A DNA stretch of 64,000 nt, taken from positions 1-64,000 of the forward strand of contig NW_025336442.1 in NCBI RefSeq assembly GCF_004798865.1, given 5' to 3'. The notes under the pieces are model-generated. The model did no database searches. It was not told where the DNA came from and saw only the letters and a program-made list of their open reading frames with translations. Origin of the DNA: Varanus komodoensis. Lineage: Eukaryota; Chordata; Lepidosauria; Squamata; Varanidae. Both the position numbers and the translations under genes were made by a program. Of the stretch, positions 1 through 13,247 are shown piece after piece. Within the stretch, counting starts at the first letter, position 1. Every line of letters begins with the position of its first letter.

Positions 1-1807
1 AGCAGCTTACATAGAATCAGTTAAATAAGATAGTTCCTGCCCAAAGTCTTTCAATCTAAGAGTCCTGACATACAAGGAAAAAGGAGTAAGGAGGGGAAAA
101 GAATTTTCCCAGCTGGCCTGCTGGAATGGCCCGGTACTCCTTCTCATCTCCTCCTGCTTAACCTGCTCTCCCCCATTTGTGCAACTACCATTGGTGTGAC
201 AGAGGCATTTTCTAAGTCTCTGTCACACCAACCAACTTTCCTAAAATCTCAGAAGTTACAAGCTCAGAATTCTTTGCTTCCTCTTTCTCCTTTTGTGGCT
301 ACACATTAAAAAAAACCCATATAAAATTCTGGCCTATTGGTAATCCTGGTTCTTCAGAGCTCATTTGCTCCCTTTTTATGTTACATCTCACTTTTTCCTC
401 ATCCAATCCCCCCCATTTTTCCCAGATGTGGAGATCTGTTTGCAAGAAACGGAGCCATAAAGAAAGATTCATTTGGGTCCTTGAAAATGTTATGGGCCCC
501 ATGAAGAAATGTTAGAACATGTAAACAACTTTATTATTGCCATGTGAACTGTTGCACCATACTGGTTTCTCTTGTAAGGAGACTTTTGTTAACCTATGAT
601 ACTTTTTATTCTGTTTTTGCTGTGCTGTTTATTGTAATAATTGATCACAATAACCTTTTTAAAAATGCAAGTATTTCTTATCAGAAATTCCCACAAACGT
701 CTGTGCATCTCTATAGATGTCTTAGATTCTCATTTGCTGTCCTTTCCCTCTCTCCTCCCTCTCTGTCTCTCTTTTTGTCCAGACATAATTAATGGGAACC
801 AAATGCTTTCACAGGCTGCTGCCATCCTGGAATCATGTGTGTGGTCTTTTTCCTCAGTCTGACCAGAGATGGAGCAACATGCTCTGAATGCTATTCCAGG
901 ACCTTGCCTGTTGCAAAACAAGGGCCATGAGCCATGATTGGGGGAATGAGCTCAGGTCAAGGGAGGCTCAGAAAACTGGATCAGATGGAAGCAGCAAAGC
1001 CAGACTGTTTCAATGAAATTACCAAGCACTTGTTTGGACTTTGCCTGCCATGGCTGTGTGAAATGTACAGAGGGAGGGTTCATTTTGGGGACTGGCTTAA
1101 GCTCAGAAGGCTAGCTAGGAACAGCAACATTGCACTGATCTGGTGCCATGCCAAATGCACGGGTGTGTCCTGTATGGTCAGAAAGAAAAATTGTGTCCCA
1201 GATGTTAATGCCAACTACTTACCAGATATTCTTGGATTATGCAAATATTGGCCAGATATTTACTGTACTTTTTGACTTTCAATGATACATTATTTTGATG
1301 TTTCAGCAGTCATATGAAGGTCTTTCTGTCAAAAGAATAACTGGGCTAAGTAAGCAACTAAAATAGATTGCTTCACTTCATCTTTATCATGTGATATGGC
1401 TTGTGTTTATAGTCAGTTTTGGTAAAATCTTAATGAAACCTTGGCTACAGGTTGTGGCAAGAAGTTTCTCAGACTGAGGTTCTGATGGGCCTCAATCCCA
1501 TGGGTATCCCCTCTTGATTCTTTGTACACCCATCTTTTTCAACCTGATCTCCAGCCAAACACCCCAAATCCTCCACCCCACAACAGTTGTTAACATTCCC
1601 TATGAGAGTTTCAGACTGCCTTCTTTTAAGGTCTCTTTAGCAACTCTGTATTGATTTCCTGAAGAAAAAAGGCAAAGGATCCAACTTTGCATTAAAACAA
1701 CTGTAACAACAATAAAACACACCCCTTGTCTGTAGTATTCTTGGTGAACCTGCCCCCTATCCCTTCCATATATGAAGCTGCTACCTGATACTTTGGGCAC
1801 CTCTTCC
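1..1807. other. Intergenic, nothing recognised
   Basis: Short frames only, with no splice-site and homology combination suggesting an exon. No named repeat recognised. SLC2A6, the next gene in human beyond MYMK, is not seen here or anywhere in 1-13,100. Confidence 0.5.
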
Positions 1808-1982
1808 CTTGTTGTTAGTCGTGAAGTCGTGTCCGACCCATCGCTACCCCATGGACAACATTCCTCCAGGCCTTCCTGTCCTCCACCATCCCCCAGAGCC
1901 CACTCAAGCTCACACCAACTGCTTCAGTGACTCCATCTAGCCACCTCATTCTCTGCCATCACCTTCTTCTTTTGCCATCTAT
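1808..1982 (-). mobile_element. BovB LINE 3' tail
   Basis: Reverse complement of the BovB end, beginning at the left with TAGTCGTGAAGTCGTGTCCG. No internal SINE head is visible. Confidence 0.88.
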
Positions 1983-4900
1983 TGTTCCCTCTTCCCTACT
2001 TGCAATTAGGGAAGTAGGGAAATGGCAGAAGTTAGATCATCCTGCTTCATTCAGGATGCCATTGCAGCTTTCTAATAGCTCAGCTTCCTTTTAAAAATGT
2101 GGTTAACTCTTCTGACTTTCTGAATTATTCTAAATCAGCTTTGGGCAATACATTTCACTGACATTGGGGGGCGGGGGGGGGGAGAGCCAGAAGGTTTGCT
2201 TGTGGATGTGCTTTGGAGCAACCTCCCTTTGCCACGATTTCAGCTGCTTTTACAGTTAAAGAGGTTGATTAAAATGTGATAAGATGCCATTGCTTGTATT
2301 TCTGTGTCTGATCTAGTGTGACTCCTGACTCATCTCCCTTCTTTGAGGTTAGGTATGTTTGAATGCCCTGTTCAAATATGAAGGATAGGCACCTGGCCTA
2401 TTAATGAGAAGGAAGGCCGAGTTGAGCAGTAGCTCAGTCAGAAACTGGCTGGGCACCCGTCTCTGTAAGATTTTTGGATCTGCAGTTTGTAAGATAATTG
2501 GATCCTGTTAAATTGTCAAACACAATAATTCTGTACAGCACATTTCTTTTCAGAGTAAATAAGGATGCCTCAGGCGAGAGCTTTGGAATTTCAATTTGTG
2601 GCTATGTGAGAGAAGTCGGGAGAGAGAAGATATTCTGGACTGACTGGAGGAAGGGCTTGGGAGGACTCATGCAGTTACCCAAAGTTCTGTGCCATTCCTA
2701 AGCATGAGCACCGTGACCTAAGCATAAGAATAGCATGACCCACATCGGGGGAGGGGTAGTGGTAATTTGCTGGTTTACTTGCTGCATGCATATGTTGCCT
2801 TCCTGCCAGTGCTCTTCCTGGTATGTTTTGGGTGGCTATCATAGACGATGCTTTCACAAGCAGCAACATAAGACGACCTGTCTGAATGGCAGTGTGGATA
2901 TTTCAGATCCCAGTGACTCTCTGGGGTGCTTGGGCAGGGGAGGAGTCAACACTGTTCAGAACCTGTGATGGATCCCAATAAGCAGATCCATCCAAGATGA
3001 CCTTGACTGGGGAGTGTACTGCCCACTCCAGAAAGTACCACAAGCTCAAAATGTATTATTTTTGTTGAATTACAATCTCTGTATATGTTTATATTGTTAA
3101 ACATAAAAACATCCACAAAGTTTTCCATACGAAATGCAAGTAACAACAGTAAAATCACAAGTCAAGAGGTAATCAGCAACTATATGCAAAGAGCAAGCAA
3201 AGAAATCAGTATATCATGACAACATCAATAACATGAAAATGCCTGGGCAAAGAACTTTCAACCTGTCACTGAAAAGAAAGCCAGGTCAGTGCAATCATAT
3301 CTGCCTTAGAGGACATTCCAAACTTGGGTTGCCAGTCTCTGTTCTGTAAATACATAATGCATCCACTGATGATGGTTGCAGTATGACCTCTTTGGAAGAC
3401 CTTAATCCATAGGCAGGAGGGAAGAAAAATGGCTGGTCACTGATCACTACATCCATACCTTTTTTTTCTGAAGGTGTTCCACCATGGCCTCCTTCAGGGC
3501 AGCAAAAATGGCATCTTCTCTGTCTCAGGGAAGCACTAATTTTCTTGAATAATGCTAGGCCAAGCTTCAGCAGGTACAGCAACCTGGATGGCCAAGAGTT
3601 GAAAGTACGTGTAGTGTATGTCTGTCTTCCCAGTAGTTTATTTAGATCTTCAGGCTACACATCCTAATTCTGCTAGGACTAGGATTGTGTCCTCATTGTA
3701 TCTACTCTGCTATAACAGCTTTGCTCAGTTTATGAACAGTCTCATTATGGCATTCATGCATAATTTATTCTGTTAAATCTCTATACTGTCCACCAGCTGA
3801 AATGCTCATATGCATTGCTGCCAAAAGCCACCCCAAGTTTATGCATAGGATTCCTGTGACTTGATTTCCGGAGTTTGGATTTCTCTTAATTTAGTTAAGT
3901 TTGGTTAGCTTTGCCCAGGATCGTTTTGAATTATATTCCTTTCTTCCATAATGGGCACTGCTTCTTTCAGTAGTGTGCCATCTCTGACAGTGAGCTTTTC
4001 TACATGATTCCTCACTAACTACAGCATTTTGCACACACTTTCTATGGCATTTACATCCTCCAAGGCCCCTTGTGTTTTTAAAGCATTTTTTCCTTTTTAA
4101 AGAACTAAGATAATGAACTATTAAAGAGTTCATAAAACACTAAAAAGGGATCCTTTGAGCTGAAGGGCAGTGAAGAAATGTAATAAATAGTAACAATAAT
4201 AATGGTTGAGTATTTTCAAAATTTCACTATATTGCAGTACCTCCTAGTGGCTGTGCAATAGAACATATAGAAAGACAGAGAAAGAAAAACTCTTCGGGAA
4301 AAGAAGAAGCATACAGGAGCTGATACTAATCCTGCAGAGATTCTGGAAGCAGAAGCCGTGGTAAAATGGCAGGTTAAAATAGATTAAAAGTCTGAATAGA
4401 GAAGCGCTTTGACAGGAATCCCCACCACCCTGTCTTCTGAATTACTGTCGAAAGCTATTGAGGAATATCTGGCTTAGGACAGAGCTTTGCAGCACCCTCC
4501 TCAAAACCCACTTCTAGTTTGATGCAGAGCCACTGATGAAAACCCTTTCAGCTACCACCTCATCTGCAGGTCATGTGTTTGCTGATCAAAATACTGTTGC
4601 ATTTCCCCATAGTCAACATCAAATTAATATGATGGTTTTTTGGGTCGTAGTTGGGGAGGAAGCCAGTGGCTGTACCCCAGATCAATAAAAAACAATACTT
4701 CTTGAGCATGCTGTACTGGCCCAGGAGATGGGGGAGAATATTCATGATATACTCAGGTGCAGACACTGAACTCTAACTGTACTTTCTCCTAATAGTCCCA
4801 TGATTCTTCCATTTTGGCCCTTTCTCAAACTCAGTTGGTGTCATGGGATTGCTACTGAGAATCACGGGACTATTAGGGCATTCCTGTAATGTCCTGCTGT

Positions 4901-5139
4901 TCCATCTTCATCAGAATCTGTATTTTTCTTTCATAGGACCTGCTTGTCAACAGAGGTGTCCCTTTGTGTCTCTGTCTACTCCTGCTACCTTTGGAAGTTT
5001 CTCCTTCTTTCAGGGGAAAAGATCATTTCAGTGGTGGTAAACAAAACAGCAGAATGCCCTTCATAGATTATCTGTGAGAATCTTAGATAGAAACTCTTCA
5101 CCACTACTTTTCAGAGGCCACAGGTGACATTTAATGACC
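1983..5139. other. Intergenic, nothing recognised
   Basis: Contains a short G-run near 2166-2181. No coding or RNA gene could be supported. Confidence 0.5.
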
Positions 5140-5735
5140 TCTACTTTTACTTTATTTTCCTGGGCTCCAAGATCACAGCAGACGGGGACTGCAGCCAAGA
5201 AATTAAAAGACGCTCCTTGGGAGGAAAGCTATGGCAAATCTAGACAGCATACTAAAAAGCAGAGACATCACCCTGCTGACAAAAGTGTATATAGTCAAGG
5301 CTATGGTTTTCCCAGTTGTAATATACGGCTGTGAAAGTTGGACCATAAGGAAGGCTGAGCGCCGAAGGATTGAGGCCTTTGAATTGTGGTGCTGGAGAAG
5401 ACTCCTGCAAGTCCCTTGGACCGCAAGGCGATCAAACCAGTTAGTCCTAGAGGAGATCAACCCTGACCGCTCTTTAGAAGGCCAGATTCTGAAGATGAAA
5501 CTCAAATATTTTGGCCACCTAATGAGAAGGAAGGACTCCCTGGAGAAGAGCCTAATACTGGGAACAAAGAAGAAGGGGACGGCAGAGAATGAGGTGGCTG
5601 GATGGAGTCACTGAAGCAGTTGGTGTGAGCTTGAGTGGACTCCGGGGGATGGTGGAGGACAGGAAGGCCTGGAGGAATGTTGTCCATGGGGTCGCGATGG
5701 GTCGGACACGACTTCACCACTAACAGCAGCAACTT
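5140..5735 (+). mobile_element. BovB LINE 3' fragment
   Basis: 5'-truncated BovB beginning at the [12 protein letters not shown]-encoding part and running to the GGGTCGGACACGACTTC tail. A 127-codon frame at 5231-5614 ([20 protein letters not shown] onward) is still open, which suggests modest age. Confidence 0.93.
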
Positions 5736-5914
5736 TTCAGGAGCCATTCAGACAGGTGATATTTAACTTTTTTTTCTCAGCTCCTAGTTCTGGTTCTTGT
5801 ACAGTGTAAGTGTTTTTTGTGATGTATTACTGATTGCAATTTTATATGAATTTGTTTCATCAATGGCTTTGGGTACCAGTGGAAAGCGGTGCTATGATTA
5901 TTCTGTGAATAATC

Positions 5915-6060
5915 AGGAAATCATAGCTTTATGGAGCAGGAAGGACCCAAAGGCCATTTAGTCCAACCTGCTGCTGACAAGGCTTCCACTGCAGAGACTC
6001 TGCACCATCCCTGCCAGAAGCATCAAACCTCTGTCAGAATGTGCTGGAAGCAGGGTGCTC
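5915..6060 (-). mobile_element. CR1-like 3' fragment
   Basis: AATCATAGCTTTATGGAGCA followed by GGCCATTTAGTCCAACCTGC is the antisense CR1-type 3' end. Confidence 0.55.
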
Positions 6061-6264
6061 TGGTGGAAGCATTTTGTTGTATTAAAGATAATCATTACTT
6101 TGGATTTTATTGCTGTGTTTTATTCATGTAATATTTCAGTCTCATATTCCTGCTTGCTTCATCCTCTGTCTGTGCCAACCCTTTCCAGAATCAGAATACA
6201 AACCCTTGTTATACCCTTCTAGTTAAGCTTTTGGAAGTTTGCAAATATCCTCCCACCCACATTT

Positions 6265-6322
6265 TCCCTCCCTCCCTCCCTCCCTCCCTCCCTCCCTCCC
6301 GTCTGTCTGTCTGTCTGTCTTT
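6265..6322. repeat. (CCCT)n followed by (GTCT)n microsatellite
   Basis: Two adjacent tetranucleotide runs. Confidence 0.95.
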
Positions 6323-6955
6323 CTACCTTGCAGAAACTTCAATTCCTTTTGCAGCTCTGATTCCACTAAGTAATATCACAGCTCAGGAGAATAAGGCAGT
6401 GTATGAAGTAGGGAGGGAACTATAAAGCCACTTTAAAAGGGGCAATAAAAGTTTTGGGTTTCATATCATCTTACCAAAGAGGAGAATAACAGAAAGGCAG
6501 GAAATTTCAGTAGCAGACTCAAGAAAGGTCACGGGTCTCAGACTGCACCTTAGACAATAACATCTCCTCTTATGAAAACAGCCAGAGTTGTTGGCAAAAG
6601 ACCAAAACCCTCTTATAGGACCAACTCCCAGCAATGCTGAAAGGTGAGAAGAGCCTGTTTTGTCTACATTCTCTGTAAGTGTTTAGAATTATTCATTGGC
6701 ATTAGCCAGCCAGGAAGCCTTGGCTAGCAGAGAGACTCAGCTCTGCTGCAGTGACATTGCTCAGAGCCAAAGCCCCTGGCTGTGGTTGTTGGAGGACATT
6801 GGTGTAAATTTCAGTGTGTATGATGGCTAAACTACGTACACATTGTACTATATACATAGCATCCAGCTGACCCACACTTTCTTACTTACAAGTAACTGCA
6901 TGTGGAACTGGGTGAGTTCAGGTAACCTTCCAGGCCAGCCGCATCACTCCGCAAT

Positions 6956-7060
6956 TTTATTTATTTATTTATTTAGAATATTTATATGCCATCCTGTTGT
7001 GAAGGCCTGAGAACGGCTTACAAAGATAAAATAATATAAGACAATCCCCCCCTTTAAGCT
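6956..7060 (-). mobile_element. L2-like LINE 3' tail fragment
   Basis: A (TTTA)n tail followed by ATATTTATATGCCATCCTG and CGGCTTACAAAGATAAAAT, the same 3' end as the other L2-like copies. Confidence 0.55.
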
Positions 7061-7373
7061 CCCGACATGGGGTGAGGGTTAGTGGGAAAAGCAGCAGGGT
7101 AAGAGGGTTTAAACCTCCCCTGTCTTACATGCAGAAATCTTGATCTGGATTGGGGACCATCCAGCTACTTGGAGGAAAGAGATCACCTGCATAGTATTTA
7201 TTTATCTTGGCATGCAGTTGAGCCCTTAGAATGGCAGGATTGACATTGCAGTGTATGAGAGCCTCCTGGCAGCCAGGGCTCTGATCACCCTGTGATTGCA
7301 GGAACCCAGGGAGGTGTGCTGTGGGTGATCAGGCATAGCATTTAGTTTCCAGAGAATCTTGACTTCTATGAGA

Positions 7374-7414
7374 GGAGGAGGAGGAGGAGGAGGAGGAGGA
7401 GGAGGAGGAGGAGG
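7374..7414. repeat. (GGA)n microsatellite
   Basis: A clean triplet run; it gives a poly-proline frame on the minus strand that is not a gene. Confidence 0.95.
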
Positions 7415-10400
7415 ATAAGCAAGCAAGCTTCTAGTCCCCATGATAGCAAAGATAAGTGGTACTGTTTAAGAGAGGTGGTCACATATAGTGTTTAATGATC
7501 ATTAGTAACCCTAGCTTACTAAGGCTTCAATGTATGGCCTTAATCCAGAATATATTACTGTATAGTAAGAGGAAGTATGCAAAATCACTGATTGTGCATA
7601 ATATGTACAGGTGCAGAATTCAGCTTTTGCTGGACACACACTGAAGGTTGGAGGTAGGTCCAGCACCTAGTTTTTGATAGTCCCTCCATATCACAGCTTA
7701 CCCTGTTTCACAGGGACTCCCAGCCCTCCCCCATTTGGGGAGGAGGGAGTGACTACTGGAGAGAGGCTAAGGAACACTACTTCCTCCTGCACGGCTGGTT
7801 CTGCATGCATTCAACTCATGCTAACTATATTTTGACTTTGACTAGGATTTGGTGTGAAATTGCCCCAGCCAGGCTGCTGATGGACATGAGCACATACTTA
7901 ATCTGGTGGTAGGTTGGGTGGTTCATACTTGCAGATTTCTAGATGAACTTGGGAGTTTTGTTTTCCATTTTGAAAATGGCTTGTGTTAGCCCCCACCTCA
8001 CCATTCCCTCTAATTGTTATGCCTGATCACCTACAGACAGTTCATATTTACTGGTGGTGTCTTAAGGTCATGACTCCAGACAGGTCTGGTCAAACACCTT
8101 TTGTGGACACAATGGGACAGGACAGACTTTTCTTCCTCCACGACCTGCTGTGCATTTCTGTCAGCAGCCAAGATGACTGGAGTGAACAGCTGTTCTGACA
8201 GACTGGCCGGCTGTCCGGCTGGCTGTTACCCCACCCCCTTGGGGAGTGTGGTATGTATGTGTGATGTTTCTCCTCAGATCTATGGTTTTATCACTGTACA
8301 TGACAAGCCAGGCTGTGTTATGTAAGAACTGCATTGCAGCTTGGTCTCCTGTCTTTATTTACTCAGCTGTGACCTTACTTGGTAGCCCTCCATTTGTTTG
8401 GAGTTGACCAAGTTTCTAAGTAAACAGGAGCTATGGTTGAAAAAAGCCACACCTGCCACTCAAGTTCCTTCGGCAGTTGGTAATAAACAGGCTGGAAATG
8501 AGCAGTGTGCTTGTAGGCATGGGAGGGGTTCAGCTGGAGCTGAATTATGCCTCAATTCTACAGCACTTTTGAATGCCAAGGGCTGCTCTCCATTCCTGAT
8601 TCTTACTAGAGCCCAGTTGGGTAGGTTCAAAGATAACAACTGAAAAAGTGCTGCTATGAAAGCTGGATCTCCCACGTCCTATTCTATAGCTAGCTTATGG
8701 AGTTTTCCAAATGGCCCAATTTCTCTTCCATTTTTCAGAAATTATCCTGCAGTTTTCATGACATATTTTGCTTTGGAAAAAAGCAAGGAGATGCAGAGGG
8801 CACAAAAACTCTGTCCGTTGGCCATCATCAACTGGGGACCAGTCTTGAAGTGGCCAGGACCAGAAGTTTGACACTGAAACCAACTGGCCACATTCCCTGT
8901 ATAATTGAGAAAACGTGACATCATGCGGCCACTGCCAAACCTCACATCCCCATCACCTAATGTAGTTCCCTGCCTTTTGCTCTACAACACTGACATCAGG
9001 CTTTTCCTTAAGGAAGCAACTACAAGCTGAGCCACAGTTTTCAGCCACAATTCCACAACTCCTATTGCATTGAGTGATGGCCTTATTTGGTAATTCCTCT
9101 GGCTCATGAGAAGGGTGACATGTTAAGAAATAACAATGTGAATGAAAGAGAAGCATGAGATTGCAAAGAGCTGCTTTCTGCACCTGGGACCAGCTCCTGT
9201 ATCTTCCTTTTGTGCAGCCCTGAAGAATCATGGCCTAAATACCACAGTGATCCACAGCCGATGGCACACTGTGTGCACTGATTTTTTCTTTTGTTTTTCA
9301 TGGTGGGGTTCTTGGTTTGGGGGTGGTTTGGGCCTGGCCAAGAGTGTGTCTTGATGGACAACTTTGGTGCAAATGTCTTCCAGACGGAGCTGGGATTAAT
9401 GTAGGCTTTCATTGAATATTGGTGGATATCCTGCTCTAATTGTCCATGACATACAGCCCTGGCTCTCTTCCCAGACAGGATAAATAAATCGTCCACTTCA
9501 GCAACACTAAACAGTCTGCTTAAGTTGGGATGCTGCAGGCATTCAGACTGCCCTTTATGGGAGTGTCTTTCTTTGCCTCTAAATTTTCCATGAAGGTGAC
9601 GTGGAAAAGATCTTGTGTGAACACACACCTGCTGAAGGTTTGGGGGTGAGCAGGTGGGTGGCACAAAGCAGCCAGTGTGTGAGTACCCACCCAGGGACTG
9701 GGAGTATGTGCCCCAGGAAGGCCTGGAAACAGAACCTCCAAATCAAGCAATCAAATGTAGTTGTCTGATTTTGCAGCGGTTCAGAGGGAGATTGTTGGGG
9801 CTGAACCATGCATACTTGCCCTTTCTTTTCCTCTGCAGGTTCTGCCCTCTAATGCCAGTTAGCGTGCATATGAATGTGCTAACAGTGCAAAAGTAATCTG
9901 TGTAGGCTCAGAGATAGACCTTTCTTTTTAATGTCATTTCATAATGTCATTTCATACTTCCAGGGTTGGTTACATGATGATGGCCTTGAAGTCAAGTAAG
10001 GGCAATTTAAGCACATCAGCAAATATTTTTAAAGCAATATTGAATGGAATGTGTTTTTGAAATGGCTTACACTGTTTGTGAGACCCCCAAGTTTACTGAC
10101 TTGCAAACATATTGGGCTAGATCTGGCAGATCATAGCAATGGGTCAACTGTATCTGGATTCAACCCATTATCTGGAAAGATAGAATACCCTCTCCCATCT
10201 CAGCCTGTCGCCCCTTGATGTTAAAAATGGCACATATGATTTCTGCATTCTTCTCATCAAAAAGGGGGAGAAATAACTTTTGATTAAAGTTTCTCTTCTC
10301 CTTTATTATGGAAGTTTTCCCCTTCCAAATAGCTATCTCTTGGTTTGCCTTATTTATGCAGAAGAACTCTCTCTGGTTCCTGCTACAAGAGGGAAGCAAC

Positions 10401-10720
10401 TTTCCTGCACTGAAAGTTCTACTCTCTACTCTCTCTTTAATCATAAACTGAAAGAAAACTCTCTTTTCATTAAGTTTGTCAGCTAACCAAACCATTCCAT
10501 CCCAAGAAAGACACCAATAAGTGCTTCCTTTCTAGAGCAGAAAATATTGGAAATGTCAGGTTACATCAACCATTATTCAGGAATAGCAGCTATTGAACTT
10601 GTATTAACTTCTGGGTCATTGGCCTGTGGTTGGGAAAGAGAACTAAGTAATGTCCAGCCCTTGAATGCTTTCTGTATGTAGGATCTAACACCCAACCCTC
10701 TTTTTATTATGCACTAGGGC

Positions 10721-10768
10721 TTCTCTCTCTCTCTCTCTCTCTCTCCCCCCCTCCCTCCCTCTCTCTCT

Positions 10769-10808
<40 letters not shown>
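10721..10808. repeat. (CT)n microsatellite
   Basis: CT repeat with a CCCT interruption in the middle. Confidence 0.95.
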
Positions 10809-11149
10809 TCAGCTGCAGCTTCAGCATTGCCTTTGAATGAATCTCATCTTAGGACGTTTTCATGTTGATGCAGACAAATATGAGTGTACCACTTGCAACA
10901 GTATGAAAATACTGCAGGATTTAACCTGAATGGGTTGTGCTTCATGACAGGAACTGGGAAACAGCTAGAGGAAAAACCCCTGCTTCTGGTTGAAGTGGCT
11001 GCAGAGCCCCTTTGTTTAAGTAAAACATAGAATTTTCTTGGAAGCAGAGGCTGCTTCAGTCAGTCCACCAGCCTGGAAACGCAGCAAAGGCTGCACACAC
11101 TTTTCACCTGTGTTTCAGATCAGTTATGCTTACCCACTGAATGTTGCTC

Positions 11150-12115
11150 AGTTCACAACATAGAGACAAAGTGAGTCAGAAGGGACCTCCTGGGTCATCT
11201 AGTCTGACCCCTGAGTCCATCCAGCTCCACTAATGAAATGCCAACCATGTGTATGTCCAGCCTATCCTTGAACACCCTCAACCACCTCCCATTACTTTGA
11301 CCTACCTCCGCATGACATCTCCTCAGGTACCTATGTGTCACCAACAGATCCCCTCGGAGTCTCCTCCTAGCTGAAAAGACCCAGTTCCCTCAATCTCGCC
11401 TCATACAGCTTCCTCTGCAATCTGGCCACCATCCTTGTGCCACCATCCTTGCATACACTGCATCAATTCTAACCTGGCTATATCCTTCCTGTAATGAGAG
11501 GTCCAGAGCTGAACACAATACTCCAGTTGTGGGCGCACCAAAGTCATATAGAGTGGCAGTAATACATCTCTCAGTCTAGAGCCATGCTTCTGGCTATGCA
11601 ACTAAGGGTGGCATTTGCCCTCTTAACCACTGCATCATGCTGCTGACTCATGTTCAGCCTACAGTCAACCAGCACCCCAAGATCCTTTCACAAGTGCTGC
11701 TCTTCAGCCACTTGTCCCCGATCCTGTACCTGTGACACCCATTCCTATGCCCCAAGTGCAAGATCTTGCACTTATTCACATTGAACGCCATCCTGTTGTC
11801 CCCTGCCCACTTCCCTAGTCTATCCTCTGGTACCTGCTCCTCAGTTGTGGCCACCCCCACCCCTGCCATTTTAGTATCATCTGTGAATTTGATCAGCAGA
11901 CTGGTCACCCTCTCTTCTAGGTCATTAACGAAAAGATTGAACGGGGACCCTGCTCGTCACTGGCCGCCGTCCTTATGTTTACTCTCTGACCAGTCTATTA
12001 GATAGTGCATTGTCTATCCCAAAATTCTTCAATTTCTCAACCAGGATATCATGTGACACTTTGTCAAAAGCCTTGTCGAAGTCCAGGTAACCCTCCATCT
12101 AACCACAAGCCTGGT
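11150..12115 (-). mobile_element. CR1 LINE, 3' part of ORF2
   Basis: Minus-strand frames read SLLIKFTDDTKMAGVG, NRMAFNVNKCKILHLGHRN and LYMTLVRPQLEYCVQLWTSH, the classic CR1 RT signatures. The 3' end near 11150-11220 (GACCCAGGAGGTCCCTTCTG) matches the usual CR1 end. It lies between the intergenic region and the 3' side of MYMK. Confidence 0.9.
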
Positions 12116-12124
12116 AGGAGTCAT

Positions 12125-12570
12125 ACATTAATGATGCTATAGTTGATTGATTTAGTTCATTTATGAACTGCAGGCAGTGATGCACAACAAAAATGCCACT
12201 CAAAACTTCACATCATAAAGCAATAAACACAGGAACACAACCATAAATAAAACTTAGCCTAAGAACTGCAGTTAAAAGCAATATTAGAAAGGAATATTAG
12301 ACACCAAGTAGCATTCATAGTAATGAACAAGCTAACTTCACCTCCCCTGCAGTGAGTTCTTCACTGGGGTCTTTCCATTAGAAAAGGTCCTATCCTGGGC
12401 ATCCCACCACTCAGTCTTCTGTAGGTGGGAGAATGTGCCCTTCAAATACCAGTTGCAGTCTCTACAGTGTGGTACTGAAAATATCTGACTGCCATATTTT
12501 GTATGTGCTGAATTTCCCCAGTGCTTTCCAAGGGCAGTCCAATATAGAAGGCATTACAGTAATCTTAATG
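12125..12570 (-). mobile_element. L2-like LINE 3' fragment
   Basis: Contains CCAAGGGCAGTCCAATATAG and CATTACAGTAATCTTAATGG, an older version of the segment at 57,240-57,290. It lies just beyond the CR1 copy. Confidence 0.6.
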
Positions 12571-13100
12571 GGAGGCAGTTTGGGCATGGGTCATGGTGAC
12601 TAGAATTTCCTTCCTGAAGAATCATGCTTTTGTGAGCCACAGTGCATTTCTGTGTCCCAGCAATTTCTATCGAGCGAAGCATATCTTTTTGCTACTGACA
12701 TTCATTTGTTCTCGTTCATAGCCATAACTGGAGACCTTGGGAGCCCTGTGGATGAGCCAAGCACTGCACCCTGGATTTACAGGCTCACAGGAATGGCATG
12801 GGACTGGGTCCAGGAAGTAGCATCTCATCCACACCAGCAATGTGGGGATTAAGCCTCACATTGGCACTCAAGCAGTGGAGGAGCAATGTTGACCCACCAT
12901 GCCCACTGAGGCCTGGCCAAGTCAGCTTTGTAGTTGCAGGCAGGAGGTGGACCCTGTGAGGGTCTCTCGGTGTGGCTGAAACAGCCACATTGAGCTGGGC
13001 AAGGCACACAACTCACACAGGCCTGGGTTGAAGTTGTGATGCAGCGGCAGAGAGTCTCTTGTTGGCAGCAGACCATCAGCTCCCTCCCTAAGCCTTTCCT
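12571..13100 (-). other. Presumed MYMK 3' UTR and downstream flank
   Basis: This sequence follows the MYMK stop codon in transcript direction. It has no recognisable gene or repeat. No AATAAA or ATTAAA was found on the minus strand, so the transcript end cannot be placed. Confidence 0.4.
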
Positions 13101-13247
13101 TCAAGCACAGCAGCACAGCGTTGAACAATCCAGCTTGGCTGGAGTCCCCCCATTGCCTGCTTTCTTGTTCACCTTGGGTAGCAGGAAGATGAATGACATG
13201 GCCAAGGCACAGTGGTAGAAGCTGTGGACGTAGGTGTAATCCCATTC
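13101..13247 (-). CDS. MYMK: MYMK exon 5, last exon with stop (residues 173-220)
   Basis: The exon starts EWDYTYVHSFYHCALAMSF and ends PAKLDCSTLCCCA then TGA. The His-Ser-Phe-Tyr-His (HxxxH) motif fits the CREST-type family pattern. The cysteine-rich tail is where human myomaker is lipid-modified; here its last residues differ. Confidence 0.94.
   Translation of the reverse strand, partial: EWDYTYVHSFYHCALAMSFIFLLPKVNKKAGNGGTPAKLDCSTLCCCA

Larger units (their letters stand above)
7061..11149. other. Intergenic with microsatellites
   Basis: Apart from the GGA and CT repeats, no gene or clear mobile element was recognised. Confidence 0.45.

Noticed and set aside
1-13100. SLC2A6 or another gene expected by synteny beyond MYMK
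   Set aside because: No transporter-like exons were recognised; the gene probably lies outside the window.
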